DNA of 64,000 nt from Blasia pusilla (GCA_050084515.1 CM114273.1:32302001-32366000), one strand, 5' to 3'; positions 33,143-44,479 are shown, counted from the stretch's first letter. Notes: a model not told the origin generated them from the sequence alone. Made by a program: numbers and translations.

Positions 33143-34620
33143 TTAAAGTCGGGTGGATCGGAGACGAGTTCTTATTGCATTTATTTCATCATCGGAGGAA
33201 ATGTATGAATTATCCATGCCATGATTGATGGGTTGAGAGTTTGAAACCATAGGTATGAGAACATCATTATCATTAGGCTCATCAACTAAGTTCACCGTTT
33301 CAACGCTCAAAGATTGTGGAGGAGTATCCTGCATAGGTTCAGTAGACTCAGTGGAATAACTCTGAACTTCTAGTGGTGCAACAAAATATTTGAGAGTCGT
33401 AGGTTGTGTTAGGAGAAGTGGTGGGAAAATTGGTTTCGCTTGAAGTCCTCTAATTTTGCTCTTCCTCATGCTCTCAAATCCAATGTTCCATTTCAGCATC
33501 ATCTTCGTCTCTTCCAAGCCCCTTGGAGTCAAAATTTTTAGTGTTTCCGATATGAGTATCCTCTCTCCCTTCGATGCCATGAATTCCACATATCATATCC
33601 ATCTCCTCTAGGTCCTCATCTTGCAAGTCAAGGTTATCTTCATGATTACCATCACGGTTTCTTCCATGCAAGCTAGATTCACTGCCATCTTCTATTACCC
33701 TTCTAGCTTATTCTTGTCCATTCCTTTCAGAAAAGTATTGATCATACAAGAGTTCTTATCTTGATTGAAGAGAAACGTCCTTATCTCCAAAATGTAAGTT
33801 TGTGTAGATATACACCAAATCCCTCACACGCTCATTGGTCAATTTATTCATGTGCTTGTTGTGGATGAAACCATAACTACTCCAATTTCTCTCCGCTAAA
33901 GAAGATGAAATCACTTGTGCTAATATGAACTTAGCTATAGAGTGCAATGTTGGTGCACCTTGACTGTGCATGCTCTACCAATCAGAGGGGCCAAGTGAAT
34001 CGACAACTTCCCTACCAAACTATCCACAAATAGTTCCTGATGTTTCACAATGTTGCCCAACTCTCGCAAGGAAGTAGCCACATAATAATTAGCCTCGGTG
34101 GCATTGAGACCATGCATCCCCTTTTCATATAGTTTCAGATATTGTTTGAAATCTCTCATGCACTCAACATTTGAAGTGATGTCTTGAACACTATCAAGAA
34201 AATTGTAAGGGGTGAGAATGTAGCCTGTTGCATGTAACTTGTTGTGGATAAGTGTCCACCACCTAGAAATAATATCGACCATCTCCATAGCTCTAGAAAT
34301 TATGAAAAAACAACCTCGATGCCTTCCACCCACACCGGGCCATGGAGTTAGAAGAAAAGAACGAGTCTCTTCCATTATCTCATAAAAATGGTAATAAATA
34401 CGCTCCGTCATTGCTTTATGACCATCACACTCTCTCAATAGAATAATAGTTGGTTGAGCTGCAACAAAAAACTCCTCACCCTCGATCCAAAAATTGTGAT
34501 TTTCCACAGTTGTCTCAATCTTTCGTGCCTTCGTGGAGGTAGAAGACACATCCTACTTTGTCTTGCAACTTGCAAGAGTGGAGGTAGAAGACATGCTTTG
34601 CATGTCTCAAGTTGATTGGA
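33143..34620 (-). pseudogene. hAT transposase remnant (DUF659/BED type), C-terminal half
   Basis: Plant hAT transposase relic. From 34549 leftwards: HNFWIEGEEFFVAAQPTIIL, then IYYHFYEIMEETRSFLLTPW, then PYNFLDSVQDITSNVECM, a frameshift near 34005 and a TAG (SDW-stop-SMHSQGAP), then the C-terminal dimerisation domain SSSLAERNWSSYGFIHNKHM and NKLTNERVRDLVYIYTNL (33756-33940). An acidic tail follows in two frames (DLQDEDLEEMDMICGIHG; TLKYFVAPLEVQSYSTESTE). The BED finger and the first catalytic Asp region are missing upstream of 34620. The copy at 60540-64000 is clearly its paralogue, and even the acidic tail matches. Confidence 0.8.
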
Positions 34621-35250
34621 TTGGTTCCACATGCTTGTCTTGGCATATGTTATAGTGTCTTTCATCTTCATTGTTTTGTGGGAATATGCATCCCGATCTT
34701 GAAGTGCGGCTCTCAAATTTCATTCCCAGAAAATTTTTATGCGTACTTCAGGAGGCAGAGGGATAGAAGATCCACAATGGAAGTGTTTAGGGGAATTTGG
34801 TGGATCCAAATTTTTTGGAGTAGGTTACTATATGTACAACACGAGATTCTGCTTACAAATCGACTAGTGGAGGCTTAGAGACTTCAAGTGGAGGCGGATA
34901 AGAAACTTCATATTCTATGCCTCCCTGATTAATGGAAGAAACTTGGAGATCCAACTCCACAATGGTGGAAAGATCCTTTGATTTTTATACCACATTTAGC
35001 ACATCTTTGAGGAATGTATACCCAACTATTTGAATTGGGAGGCAATTCTCCACAAAAGCCAAGGAGGAATTCGTCAAATACGTCGACAAGGATGCGCATT
35101 GGGTAGGATATTTGCAATTCCATGTCCTATCCACATTTGAATTTAGATATAGGGGATCTATCATCCAATCAACTAGTGGAACCATCTAATTGGGAGGAGT
35201 AAATTGACAAACCGCGAACGCCAACAATTTGATGGGATGACGACAATGCC
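34621..35250. other. unassigned sequence upstream of the hAT relic
   Basis: Short minus-strand frames at 34929-35185 read as plausible protein in places (QRCAKCGIKIKGSFHHC with paired Cys) but are not recognised. They may be part of the same decayed hAT element or of an unrelated insert. Confidence 0.3.
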
Positions 35251-36804
35251 ACATGATAGCACAATCATGACTTGCTCTTAAGATGTAGCTAGGAGAGAAT
35301 CTGTGAGATTTCTAGTAGTGCACAAGATTTGTAGTTTGACACTAAATTTTCTAAGAAGATTAATCACCACATTCTTGTGTAAAGATTGTTTTATATTATT
35401 TGCATTCACCTCAAAAATGAAAGATGGAAGAGGACTATTTTTGGATTATCTCCTCAAAGGATGAGAGTGTTTGTATTTCTGATTATTTATTTAGTAGTGA
35501 TGGATATTGTACTGGTATTCTCCCATCGGAAAAAATAACTGAAAATTATTCAGGTTTTCTTTGAATTATCAAAAGAATTGCATGATTGCGGTTTTCTTTT
35601 GATTATTTTTGTAACACTTGGAAGGTAATAATTTTAGGGTTTCATTGTGTGAGGTGTCGCCATGAAGGAAGCACTCCTCCATTGGTACTATAGATTTGTG
35701 ATTTTCAAATTTAATTTTATATGAATTTAGTCAATCTGTACGATAAGTCTTCCTCATGAAAAGTATATTTATCCATTTAGTCTAGGAATTATTTATATCT
35801 TGCAATATCAAACTTAGTTAGGAGGGAAAATTAGAATTTGTTTTCAAATTTGGGGAAAAAGGTGCATGTATAATAATAAAAGAGTAGACATAGAAGTATT
35901 ATTAAAATTTATGGAAATGATCTTATTTTGGGAAAAAAATTTACTTTTCAAGCTTGGTTAGGAGTGATTTTTAAATAAAATTTTTAAACTAAATACCAGA
36001 TCTAAAATATTAATTTTATCATCATAGTTTTATGGGCTTATTTTCTGAAGCTTTTCAATTCTCTTGAGCTTACATTTAATTTTATAATAAAAAACTTTTC
36101 ATAAATTTTTATCCATCTGAATGAAAATTTCTCAAACCCCCTCATATGCTGAAATTTTATAATTTCATAAATTAAAGTTATTTTGAATAGAAGGGGCATA
36201 AATATATTATATGTTCATTTTCCTGAATAATAATGTGTAATTTTCCCTCGTTCATTTTCCCTCAGTAAATAATATGTAGTTTCCCCTCCGAACTAAAGTT
36301 GGAGGGGAAATTACATATTATTTTGAAAAAAATAGGAAGTATAATAGTGGAAGACTATTTATTCTTCTAACGGTAAGAAATAATTTTTTTCGAAGGAAGT
36401 TTTTAATTTCAAGCTTGGTTGGGAGGAAAATTAGAACTATATTTAGGGAAAAAATATTGGAATAAAATATTCTTTTTATTTCTTGGAAGATCATGAGGGT
36501 TGGAGAAATGATTATTAAGGGCAAAGCTTTTATTTTTTAAGAGGTAAGTAAGGGTTTCATTAATACTTATAATTACTAAGTGGATAATTAGATATGTATG
36601 GAAATCTCTTAAGTCTCCCTTGTGATAAGTTTGATTACCTATTTGAAGAAGAATTTTTCTTAGAATGCTTAGTATGAAAATTAATTATATGTCTTAAAGT
36701 GAAGCTTATTGGAGGGAAAATTAGAATATATTTTCAAATTTGGAAAAAAAAGTTAGAAAATAATAGGAGAGTGGACATATAATTATTACTTAAATATATG
36801 GAAT

Positions 36805-37283
36805 TGTTGGATTCTCAACATTCACTTCTCTAAGCACCATTAATCTGATCGGCCCCCTTCTATGAGGAGAAGCCTAGATTGATGGTTCCGACTTAGACGT
36901 CGAAGGAGTCATAATAATATGACGTATTATTACTGACGTCATATTACTATGACTCCTTCGACGTAGGTGGTTTTAGGAGTAGCGTTACTAGGTTTATCTA
37001 ACCCTATATCGGGGCACCTTGATGCGTCACGGGGGTCTGGGGGTGCTGCCCCAGAAAAAAATTTTCTATTAATAGAAACGAAGAAAAATAGGTAAAAATC
37101 CTAGTTTTCTCGAGTAGTGAAATAGTCGGGAGCCGCAGTAGTAGCGCATTCTCGTACGTCGAGTTATCTCCATGTTCAGGTTCCATCGAAGTTCTTCTGT
37201 GAGCGCACGCACGGACTAGGCCACTTTGTATCTCTAAGTTTTATAAAGATTTCAGGGATTTCGTTACTTTCTGTTTTCTCATA
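36805..37283 (+). mobile_element. solo copia LTR with 5-bp target duplication
   Basis: Starts TGTTGGATTC and ends CTCATA (CTCACA in the copy at 301-699). It is flanked by GGAAT on both sides (36800-36804 and 37284-37288). There is no internal element sequence, so it arose by LTR-LTR recombination. Its 479 bp include an inverted duplication (36897-36964) absent from the solo LTR at 62668 and a GC-rich insert near 37030-37050. Confidence 0.92.
36897..36964. repeat. 29-bp inverted repeat inside the solo LTR
   Basis: The left arm (36897-36925, starting ACGTCGAAGGAGTCATA) and right arm (36936-36964) are complementary at 28 of 29 positions, with a 10-base spacer. In the related LTR the sequence is present once only. 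Confidence 0.93.
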
Positions 37284-38924
37284 GGAATTTCTTTATTGTG
37301 TAAGATAATTATTATTTCAAGAGAATTTTCTTGAAAATATTGAAAAATAAATAGAATAAAGAATTCTAGTTCAATCAGATTATTAGAGGCATTAGCTCAA
37401 TTTTAGAAGCTTTTCAATTCTCTTGAAGTTATATTTGATTTTACACTATAATAAGAAAAAATTTGAATGAGAAAGAGGTTAAAGTAATTCTATCAAAATT
37501 TCATTATAGTAATTATATCAATTTTTCTTGCTCTTAACATGGAATTTGTTAGGCTTCCTCATATGCATTCTATTTTTAATTAAAAAATTAAGATTGCTTC
37601 TAGATATTTAGGAAATAAAATTAAAAAAATGAAGTTTGGTTACAGCCCCTACATGTAGGCTTTGTTTAGTTTCTCGGATGGGAAGTCTACTTTGGTTTGT
37701 GTGATTTGTAGGTTAGACCATAGATCAAGGTTTTGCATTTCTTCCTATAGTGGATTTGTGTAGTAAGATTCGTGTGATTAATAATAATGATATTCGTGTG
37801 AATTTAATAATAATCTTGGGTCTTGGTTTTCTTCTCTTAAATCCGTAGCCCGTGACATGTAAAGCCGCCTTGGAGCCTCTAATGAATTCCCTTCCCAAAC
37901 ACTCCATAACTCCATCCGATTCTCCCTCCCTGCATTCTTTCGTGGTGGTATACATACTATTATAATCCCTACAAGTGTTTTTCTATCAAGCATTTTCTCT
38001 CCCACCCCTCTCAAAGGGCCATATACTGATTCTTAGGGGAAATAACAGATTTGTTTTTGGAAAGAAATCAGGAGGGATACTAATAGTACAATGCAAAAAT
38101 ATTTATTCTTCAAAAGAATACATAGGGACTTTCATTTCTAAATTCTTTTGAATTTTCAAGGTTGGTTGGGAACTTGGGAAGGAATTTTGTACTTTATTTA
38201 GGGAAATTTTTTTGATCAAAATGGGGAATCAACTTTTTGGACTTAGGATACCATGAGGGTTGGAAGAGATAAAAAAATTAATAAGCTTGAACTTATTTCT
38301 CTTGAAATCAATAATGAAAATAATTTATTTTTAAGTAGGGAGTAGGGGTTTCATTAATATATTAACATATTTATTAAATTAAAATTTATCTTTACAATTT
38401 ATCCCTTAACTTTTTGCATGTTAAACTCTAGAAATTCAACATTTTATGCTATTAAAAATGTTAAATCATCTTGAGAAGTTTTATCTAACTTCCACGTGTG
38501 AAGCCTCTCAATCAATTTTTGATTCTATCTTATACTAAGATACTAAGCTAGAAATCAGATGGGAAGAGGTTTTAGTAATTAGATTACTTTTAATTTAAAA
38601 ATTATTTATAAAATGTTATAAATCTTGCTCAACTTTAGTATAATAGTAATTTTTTCCCTTGTGATTCACTCTGTGATATGATTGGCAATGAAACGAATCT
38701 CATATGGAGGATGATAATGTGAAATTATTGAACACATAGTAATTTTATAAATTAACATTCCAAAAGATAAGTAGATAATAATTAAAATATTTCTTTAATA
38801 ATGTATCTATCTTGGATTTCAAAAAAAGACTTCATTTTTTCCCTTTTTTGATTGAGGAATTTTTTTTGGTGATTCTACTTTTCAGCTTAGTATGAAGAAT
38901 TAAGAAAATATTTCACTATTTGGC

Positions 38925-39579
38925 ACGATTGTACGCAAATGGACATGCCGCACAAGTATCTACGGCCCCTATCCGAGCCCGCCCTTGAGCCAGTAACGAG
39001 CACCCTAGCTAGCCGAGCCCGCACCGGTTTTGTGGCCCACATGCGGCATGTACCACAAGTTTGCACGGAAACGGATAAATCCGTCCATGGGACGGATATG
39101 CCGCTTGGGTATTTGTGGCCCGCATCCAAACCTGCCTCTCGATGCCTACCCAACGTATAGCGGGCTTCAAGGGCAGGCCGCGAGTACCCGTGACTCCACG
39201 GACATGTCCATCCCAAGGATATATATGGCCAAGGCCACACAAGGTGAGATGGGTTCCTAGTGGACGGGCTCAGACCTACCCACGACCCACGGGTGAGCTT
39301 GCCATGTGTAGGCTCAATTGCGGGCCTAAGCTTGTTGAATGGGAGCCCACTCGGGGGCCCATCTTGACATGTGGGCCTGGTTGCAAGCTGGTGGTGGCTG
39401 TGCGAGGGCCACAAAAGTAGTGCAGGCTCCTCCAGCCTGGGTGTCCGTTACGGGCTCGATGGGCTGAGGTGTGGGTCCTGGGTACCTAGGCCGCACGACC
39501 ATGTTCGTTGTAGGGAAAAGCATAAGTCCGCCGACATGTCCATGTCCGTAGACATGGACTTTTTCTGTGTGCAACCGTG
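38925..39579 (+). mobile_element. Mutator-like MITE (GC-rich subfamily), copy 2
   Basis: The left end ACGATTGTACGCAAATGGAC and right end TTTTTTCTGTGTGCAACCGTG-like text are family termini. The interior is GC-rich, with GCCCG and GGGCC motifs, GGACATGTCC and AGCATAAGTCC. The flanks CTATTTGGC (38916-38924) and CTATCTAGA (39580-39588) agree at 6 of 9. At 655 bp it is the longest copy delimited here. Open frames inside (for example 38887-39414 minus) follow the GC composition and show no known domain. Confidence 0.8.
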
Positions 39580-40032
39580 CTATCTAGACTCATTGAAAAA
39601 AATTCAAAAGTATCGCTCATTCTCAAAATGAGCTAACATCCATTAATAATATGAATTTTTCATCTAAAATAATTATGTTTAAATAATTACAAAATATTGA
39701 TGAAAATTACAGATTTCTACAATACTTTGGAAGAGAGATAACATCTAATTTTGGAAACATGAGAAAGGATAACTCATGTTTAGGGTCACTTTCATCATTT
39801 CTTCAAAACGATGAAAGTGATGCTTTTTTGCAAGCTTGGAGGGGAGGGAAATTCAAACTCTAATTTTTTTTGGGGGACCAAAATGAGTAATTTATTTTCC
39901 TTAATTGGGAGATCATTAGGGGTAGAAAGTTTTATAACTTATTTTAGCCAAATTTAATGAGAAAAAATAGTTTCTATTACTAATTTAGTAAATTGAAATT
40001 ATTATTATTTTTATTTCCATAAGTATAATCAA

Positions 40033-40059
40033 GTGCATCGCACGAAAATAAATTACTAG
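40033..40059 (+). mobile_element. Helitron 3' terminus, plus orientation
   Basis: GTGCATCGCAC (40033-40043, 4-bp stem with a 3-base loop) is followed by 12 bases and CTAG (40056-40059), then T. The arrangement fits a Helitron end. The short stem makes this less certain than 25527. The element would extend left into the repeat field. Confidence 0.5.
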
Positions 40060-40429
40060 TGTCTAATCATTTCAAATTATATTTTCCTTTGTAGGGTCTT
40101 TTTATTTCCATCCATTTGATCAAAACAAAACACACGTTTTCATATTTGCTAGATCAAGAGGGTTACAAAATAAGCTATAATGAAATTTTCTTGTAATAAA
40201 TGAGGGAGATGAGGTTTTTATCTGTTTCATTTTATACATGATAAAAGTTTCATAATATTTCGATTCATGCATTTGATTGATGTATAGTAATTTCACGTTA
40301 TAACCTCCTTTTGTGGGGTTTTTTTTTCGTTTTCACGGTTTCACCCCTATAATTGAGGGCATTGCATGGGCGAAAAATTAAATAAAGAAATTTGCAGCAA
40401 CAAAATTTGAAAGGAAGATACTCTTAAAG

Positions 40430-40960
40430 AAAACGTCAGCCTTTTTTCTTTCATGATCTAATCACTAAGGTCTAGAAGGACCTTTGTACATTTGGACTTT
40501 TGGTTGAAAATCCAATGGCCATTAAATTTTACATGATTTTTGAAAACACACTAATAAAGAAGTTGACAAAGTGTGAGGGCAAGAGCATATCATTGGAATA
40601 AATGAGAAATAAAAAATTAAATTTTCCCCTATGTAATTACCAAGGTCTAGAGTGACGTGTGCATTTTTTTCCTTTTGGTTGAACATCCATTTGCCATGAA
40701 ATTTTGCAAAGTTCTTGAAAATTCTCCTATACAAAAGTTGAGAAAATTTGAGGGCAAAATCTTAAATAAGGAAAAAAATGAAAAATACATAAGTCCTTTT
40801 TTCTATCTTGATTTAATGACTACGGTCTATAATGACCTTTGCAATTTTGGACTTTGGGTTGAACATCTATTCGCCATGAAATTTTACATGGTTTTTGGAA
40901 ATATTCTTAGAAAGAAGTTGAAAAAGTTTCAAAGTTTCAAGAAATCCATGTTCTCTTGAA
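40430..40960. repeat. ~180-bp degenerate tandem repeat, 3 units
   Basis: Anchors AAGGTCTAGAAGGACCTTTG (about 40468), AAGGTCTAGAGTGACGTGTG (about 40640) and ACGGTCTATAATGACCTTTG (about 40822) are each followed by TTTTGG(A/T)(C/T)TTTTGGTTGAACATCC and GCCATGAAATTTT. The unit shares its GGTTGAACATCC-like core with the array at 1-6480, so the two may have a common origin. Confidence 0.75.
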
Positions 40961-41009
40961 AGCGGATGTTGTTTTATTCTATTAGAAAATTGAAAGAAGG
41001 ACCATGTGC

Positions 41010-41335
41010 AAGGTTGCATAGAAACGAACATGTTCGGCCCGCACCCGAGCCCACACCTGAGCCCGCCGAGAGTCCGCACTCGTTGCGTGGCCTGCAGCCT
41101 GGTCGTGGCGCGGGCTCAAGGCCTGCATGGCAGGCCCTCCACGGGCCTTGAGCCTGTGCTCAGCAAGATGTGTAGGCCCTATGCATGCTTCAAGCATGCA
41201 CCCCGCCCAGGCTACGGGCCATGAAACGCGTGCGGACTCAGGTGTAGGCCTTGGATACCCAAGCCTGCACGAAGATGTACGTCCATAGGATGGACATAAG
41301 TCCACGAGCACAAACTTTGTCTGTGTGCAACCTTG
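41010..41335 (+). mobile_element. Mutator-like MITE (GC-rich subfamily), copy 3
   Basis: 326 bp with well-preserved termini AAGGTTGCATAGAAACGAAC and CTTTGTCTGTGTGCAACCTTG. The flanks ACCATGTGC (41001-41009) and ACCATGCGT (41336-41344) agree at 7 of 9; both differences are transitions. The interior has GCCCGCACC, GCGCGGGCTCAAGG and GGACATAAGTCCACG. There is no coding capacity. It inserted 50 bp beyond the ~180-bp array. Confidence 0.88.
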
Positions 41336-41344
41336 ACCATGCGT

Positions 41345-42228
41345 ATGCTATAAAGGCAAGGGCAAACTTCCCTTAGATATCCTTGTGATTTTGATTCTCC
41401 CATAATGAATGCAATACATCCCTCCCCAAAACCTAACTAGAATCCATTATCTTTTCTTGCAACACTTTGTTTCTTATTGTGTTTTATGATAGAAATTCCG
41501 ACGTGATGGTAACTGAATCTTTGCCTCTACGACTCGCCAACCGCGTACTAGTAGTCCTACAATGAATGATAGGAGGCTTGTAGATGGAATGTTAAGATGT
41601 ACTAGGAGGCCTTATGTCTTTATTCTCTTGCCTTTCAAGTGGAAGGACATTACTCCTCCTGCCTTCATTTTCTGCCCACGTATCAACCAATGTCTTTGGT
41701 TGCAATTGTATTGAATAAGGAAAAACTCATATATTTGAAAATATGAGATTCTTATTTCTTTCTATTCTTGGTCTTAAAAAACTCTCTTGTTAGATATTTT
41801 TGTAATCTAGTAAGATTGTACGTGAATTTGCCTTTACACCAATTGCAAGTGGTAGTATCCTTCTTCCTATTTCATCTGCTATTAAGAAAGAATGTAAATT
41901 GCTCTTAAGCAAAGGCATTCTAACCATTCCATACCTCATGAGGTCAAAGATATTGATCCACTTTCAAATGGGTAGGTCACCGAAAAGATCTAACCGGTCA
42001 TCTTCCAAAAATCATCCATAATCTCTACGCCAAAAATAAAACAACTTATTTTTTAGCTAAAGCTAGTAAGAGGCCATTGTCCACTACAAGTAGCTCCAAA
42101 AAACTCCTCTTACTTTTTCTTCTAGATAAAAAATTCTCTCATGAGCATGCTTCACTATTCTTACATAGTGTGAAACTCCTCAACATCTTCCCACCACCTA
42201 CTCAGGCTTGCACACGTAAAAAGTCCGT
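41345..42228. other. gene-free sequence
   Basis: No ORF above background, and no repeat or RNA gene recognised. Weak protein-like text is not consistent in any one frame. Confidence 0.4.
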
Positions 42229-42237
42229 GTCCGTGGA

Positions 42238-42698
42238 TCATTGCACGGAAACGGAAAAGTCCGGACATGTCGACGAAAATGCTAAGCCCGCATAGAGTCC
42301 GCACCCGTTGGGTGGCCCGTAGCCTGGTTGCAATGCGGGCTTAGAGTTGGCTTGAGGCCCGCAAAACTTGGTCTAGCATACCAACTTTTGGTCAATTGAA
42401 CCAAATTGTAGTCCAACGGACCAAGTTTTACGGGCTTAGTGCGGGCTTGAGGCTTGTCTGCAGCCCGCACTAGGCCCACAAAAATGGGTATGCGGGACCA
42501 AAATTTTCAGGTCCAAATCCCGCCAAGCGGACCTTGCGCGGGCCTCGAGCCCGACCCAGCCTGGGCTGCGGGCCACACAACGGTGCAGGCTTGGGTGTGG
42601 GCTTGGTTGCATGTCTAGGGTACTCAAGGCCATAGGGACATGTCCGTCCATAGGACAGACATAAGTTCATGGACACAGACTTTGTCTACGTGCAACCT
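42238..42698 (+). mobile_element. Mutator-like MITE (GC-rich subfamily), copy 4
   Basis: 461 bp. Left end TCATTGCACGGAAACGGAAA, right end ACTTTGTCTACGTGCAACCT. The flanks GTCCGTGGA (42229-42237) and TTCCGTGGA (42699-42707) agree at 8 of 9. It contains GGACATGTC, many GCGGGC/GCCCGC motifs, GGACATGTCCGTCC and GACATAAGTTCATGG. It is separated from copy 5 by only 43 bp of intervening DNA and target duplications. Confidence 0.85.
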
Positions 42699-42750
42699 TT
42701 CCGTGGACATGTCCGTGCAGACCCGGGTACCTCAGGGCGACATCGGAGCC

Positions 42751-43069
42751 ATGGTTGCACAAAAACGGACAAGTCCTTCCTTAGGATGGACAAGTTTGGA
42801 CATGAGTTCCAAGAGATGGGAATCACATTTTTAGTCGATGATGGAAGGCAAGGCAAGGATGAGAGGAGCAATGAGAGGAGCAATGAGGGAGGAAGGAATG
42901 GAGGTGGAGGGAGGAAGAAATGGGGTAGTATGGAATACAAAAGCAAGTAAGGGGAATGAGAAAGAAGGGAAAGGTGGGGCCCATACGGACAAGTCCTTCC
43001 ATAAGACAAACATAAGTCCACGGACATGGACATGTCCACAGACACGAACTTTGTTTACATGCAACCGTG
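42751..43069 (+). mobile_element. Mutator-like MITE (GC-poor subfamily), copy 5
   Basis: 319 bp. ATGGTTGCACAAAAACGGAC at the left, GAACTTTGTTTACATGCAAC-CGTG at the right. The interior is purine-rich with GAGAGGAGCAATGAG, GGGGAATGAGAAAGAAGGG and GGGGCCCATACGGAC. It is the same element as copies 1 and 6, the latter in reverse. The flanks ATCGGAGCC (42742-42750) and CTCAAAGCC (43070-43078) agree at 6 of 9. Overlapping ORFs on both strands are by-products of the purine-rich interior. Confidence 0.82.
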
Positions 43070-43083
43070 CTCAAAGCCTACCG

Positions 43084-43400
43084 AACTTGCAACGTACGTG
43101 CACCCATTGGCCAAGCATGCAGTAGTTTTGTGGCCCGTGGCTTGGCCTAGAGGCAACACGGCATGCTTGAGCCCCGCTACGCACGGGCTTGTGCCTGCCC
43201 AATGGTGGCCCTACCCGCTATGTGCGGGGCCTGTGTTGGACAGACTACGGACGACAAAACCATTGGGGCTCAACCAGCATGGGTGCCTAGTACGGGCTCG
43301 GCGGGCTCCGAGGGCTGGCTCAGAGGCGGGCCACGGGTAGCCATACGGAAATGGACATGTTCATCCCATGGACGAACTTGTCCATTTCCGTGCAACATTG
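43084..43400 (-). mobile_element. Mutator-like MITE (GC-rich subfamily), reversed, poorly delimited
   Basis: Read on the minus strand it starts CAATGTTGCACGGAAATGGA and carries GGACAAGTTCGTCCATGGGA, then GC-rich text, and ends near GTTCGGTAGG. The left (plus-coordinate) end AACTTGCAACG is degraded, and the flanks do not give a clear 9-bp match. Confidence 0.6.
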
Positions 43401-43499
43401 CATCCACTCCCACTTTAGATTTCCTAACTTGAGTTGCACTCTATGAACTAAATCCTTCAAAACTCTAAATGCATCCTTTCGCCCCATCTGCCACAATGG

Positions 43500-43770
43500 T
43501 GGGCGCCACCATCCGGTGCCTAACACCCGATACTGCCGCTTGATGTTGACACTCGGTGCGGCGGTGCCCCACCTTGATATTGTGTTGGTACTAGGCAGCG
43601 GAAGCTAGCAGCCTTGCCCAGTGCCCAATTTCCGCCCAGTGGTGGAGTAGGGTGCGAGATCTTGGATGAGGTATCGTCGCCCCCTTTTTGGGAGGAGGAT
43701 TTTTTCTTCAAGCTCTTGATGCTTGATGCTCGGTGCCCCCCCCCCCCTAAAAAAAAAAAAGGTGGCACCC
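43500..43770. repeat. GGTGCC/GGCACC-rich patch with C12 and A12 runs
   Basis: CGGTGCC or its complement recurs from 43505 to 43770. At 43736-43760, twelve C, one T and twelve A stand between GGTG and GGTGGCACC. The patch is GC-rich, has no supported ORF and may be the remnant of another DNA element. Confidence 0.5.
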
Positions 43771-43779
43771 AAAATTTTG

Positions 43780-44460
43780 TGAAATTTGGTTGAACATTGG
43801 GGGATGGTGATTAGAAAGATCACATTCACATGCGAATTAAATCAAACTGAAACTCCGAATTGCAAGATGCAAAAGTAGGACATTGTCCAGAGATCTGACC
43901 AATAACACTAGCACTAGCATGATTGGAAACCATGTTTGGCCTTGCACACTACAAATTTGCATTCATCAGTATGAATCCACCCCTTTTTTGCAACCATTAG
44001 AGAGCTACACATAGGACTATCAAAGATTTACTCTCGAGGCTTCTCAACAAAACTCCAACAAGAAAATGAGCGCAATGATTTGGAAAAGTGCATGAGTGAG
44101 CTTAGAGCACACATGAAAGTGTGTTTCTTAAGTGCATAACAACACTTCCTTGCCAAATCTTGATTTCTTTGATTACTCCTTGCTTCCTCTTGGAATTTCC
44201 GCCTTCCGACTTGCTCCTCCTTACCTGTGGGCTAAGCTTTGATCCTTTGTTTCACAAAAGGGTGAGCTCGAATTCAAATGGGGTTGTAGAACAATAGAAT
44301 TGATAGTTACTACGCATTTCTGCTCGCATTTTGAAGGGTTTTCTATCTCTCAAGTGTCACCACATTCAAGCACCCTATGAGGGAGTGTACCTGAATCTTG
44401 TTGTTTCTTGAATTGGTAAACTGATTAGTCACCCTCCCACTCCTCCTCTGACAGAAAGGT
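43780..44460. other. gene-free sequence
   Basis: Ordinary composition; no gene, RNA or element is recognised. Confidence 0.4.
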
Positions 44461-44479
44461 GATACCCAGCCATGCATCC

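Larger units (their letters stand above)
35500..40030. repeat. old dispersed repeat field, several diverged copies
   Basis: A block of the form AAGCTTGGTTGGGAGG(G)AAAATTAGAA(C/T)T...TTTAGGGAAAA...TTGGAAGATCATGAGGGTTGGA recurs near 35810, 36415, 36700, 38155 and 39830, with spacing of 300-1700 bp. No gene is present. A solo LTR (36805) and a MITE (38925) inserted into this field later. Confidence 0.55.

Noticed and set aside
38887-39414. 175-codon minus-strand ORF
   Set aside because: It lies almost entirely inside a GC-rich MITE and has no counterpart conserved in the other MITE copies.
42686-43125. Overlapping ORFs on both strands (up to 119 codons)
   Set aside because: They follow the purine/pyrimidine asymmetry of the MITE interior and appear equally in its reversed copy at 44459-44952.
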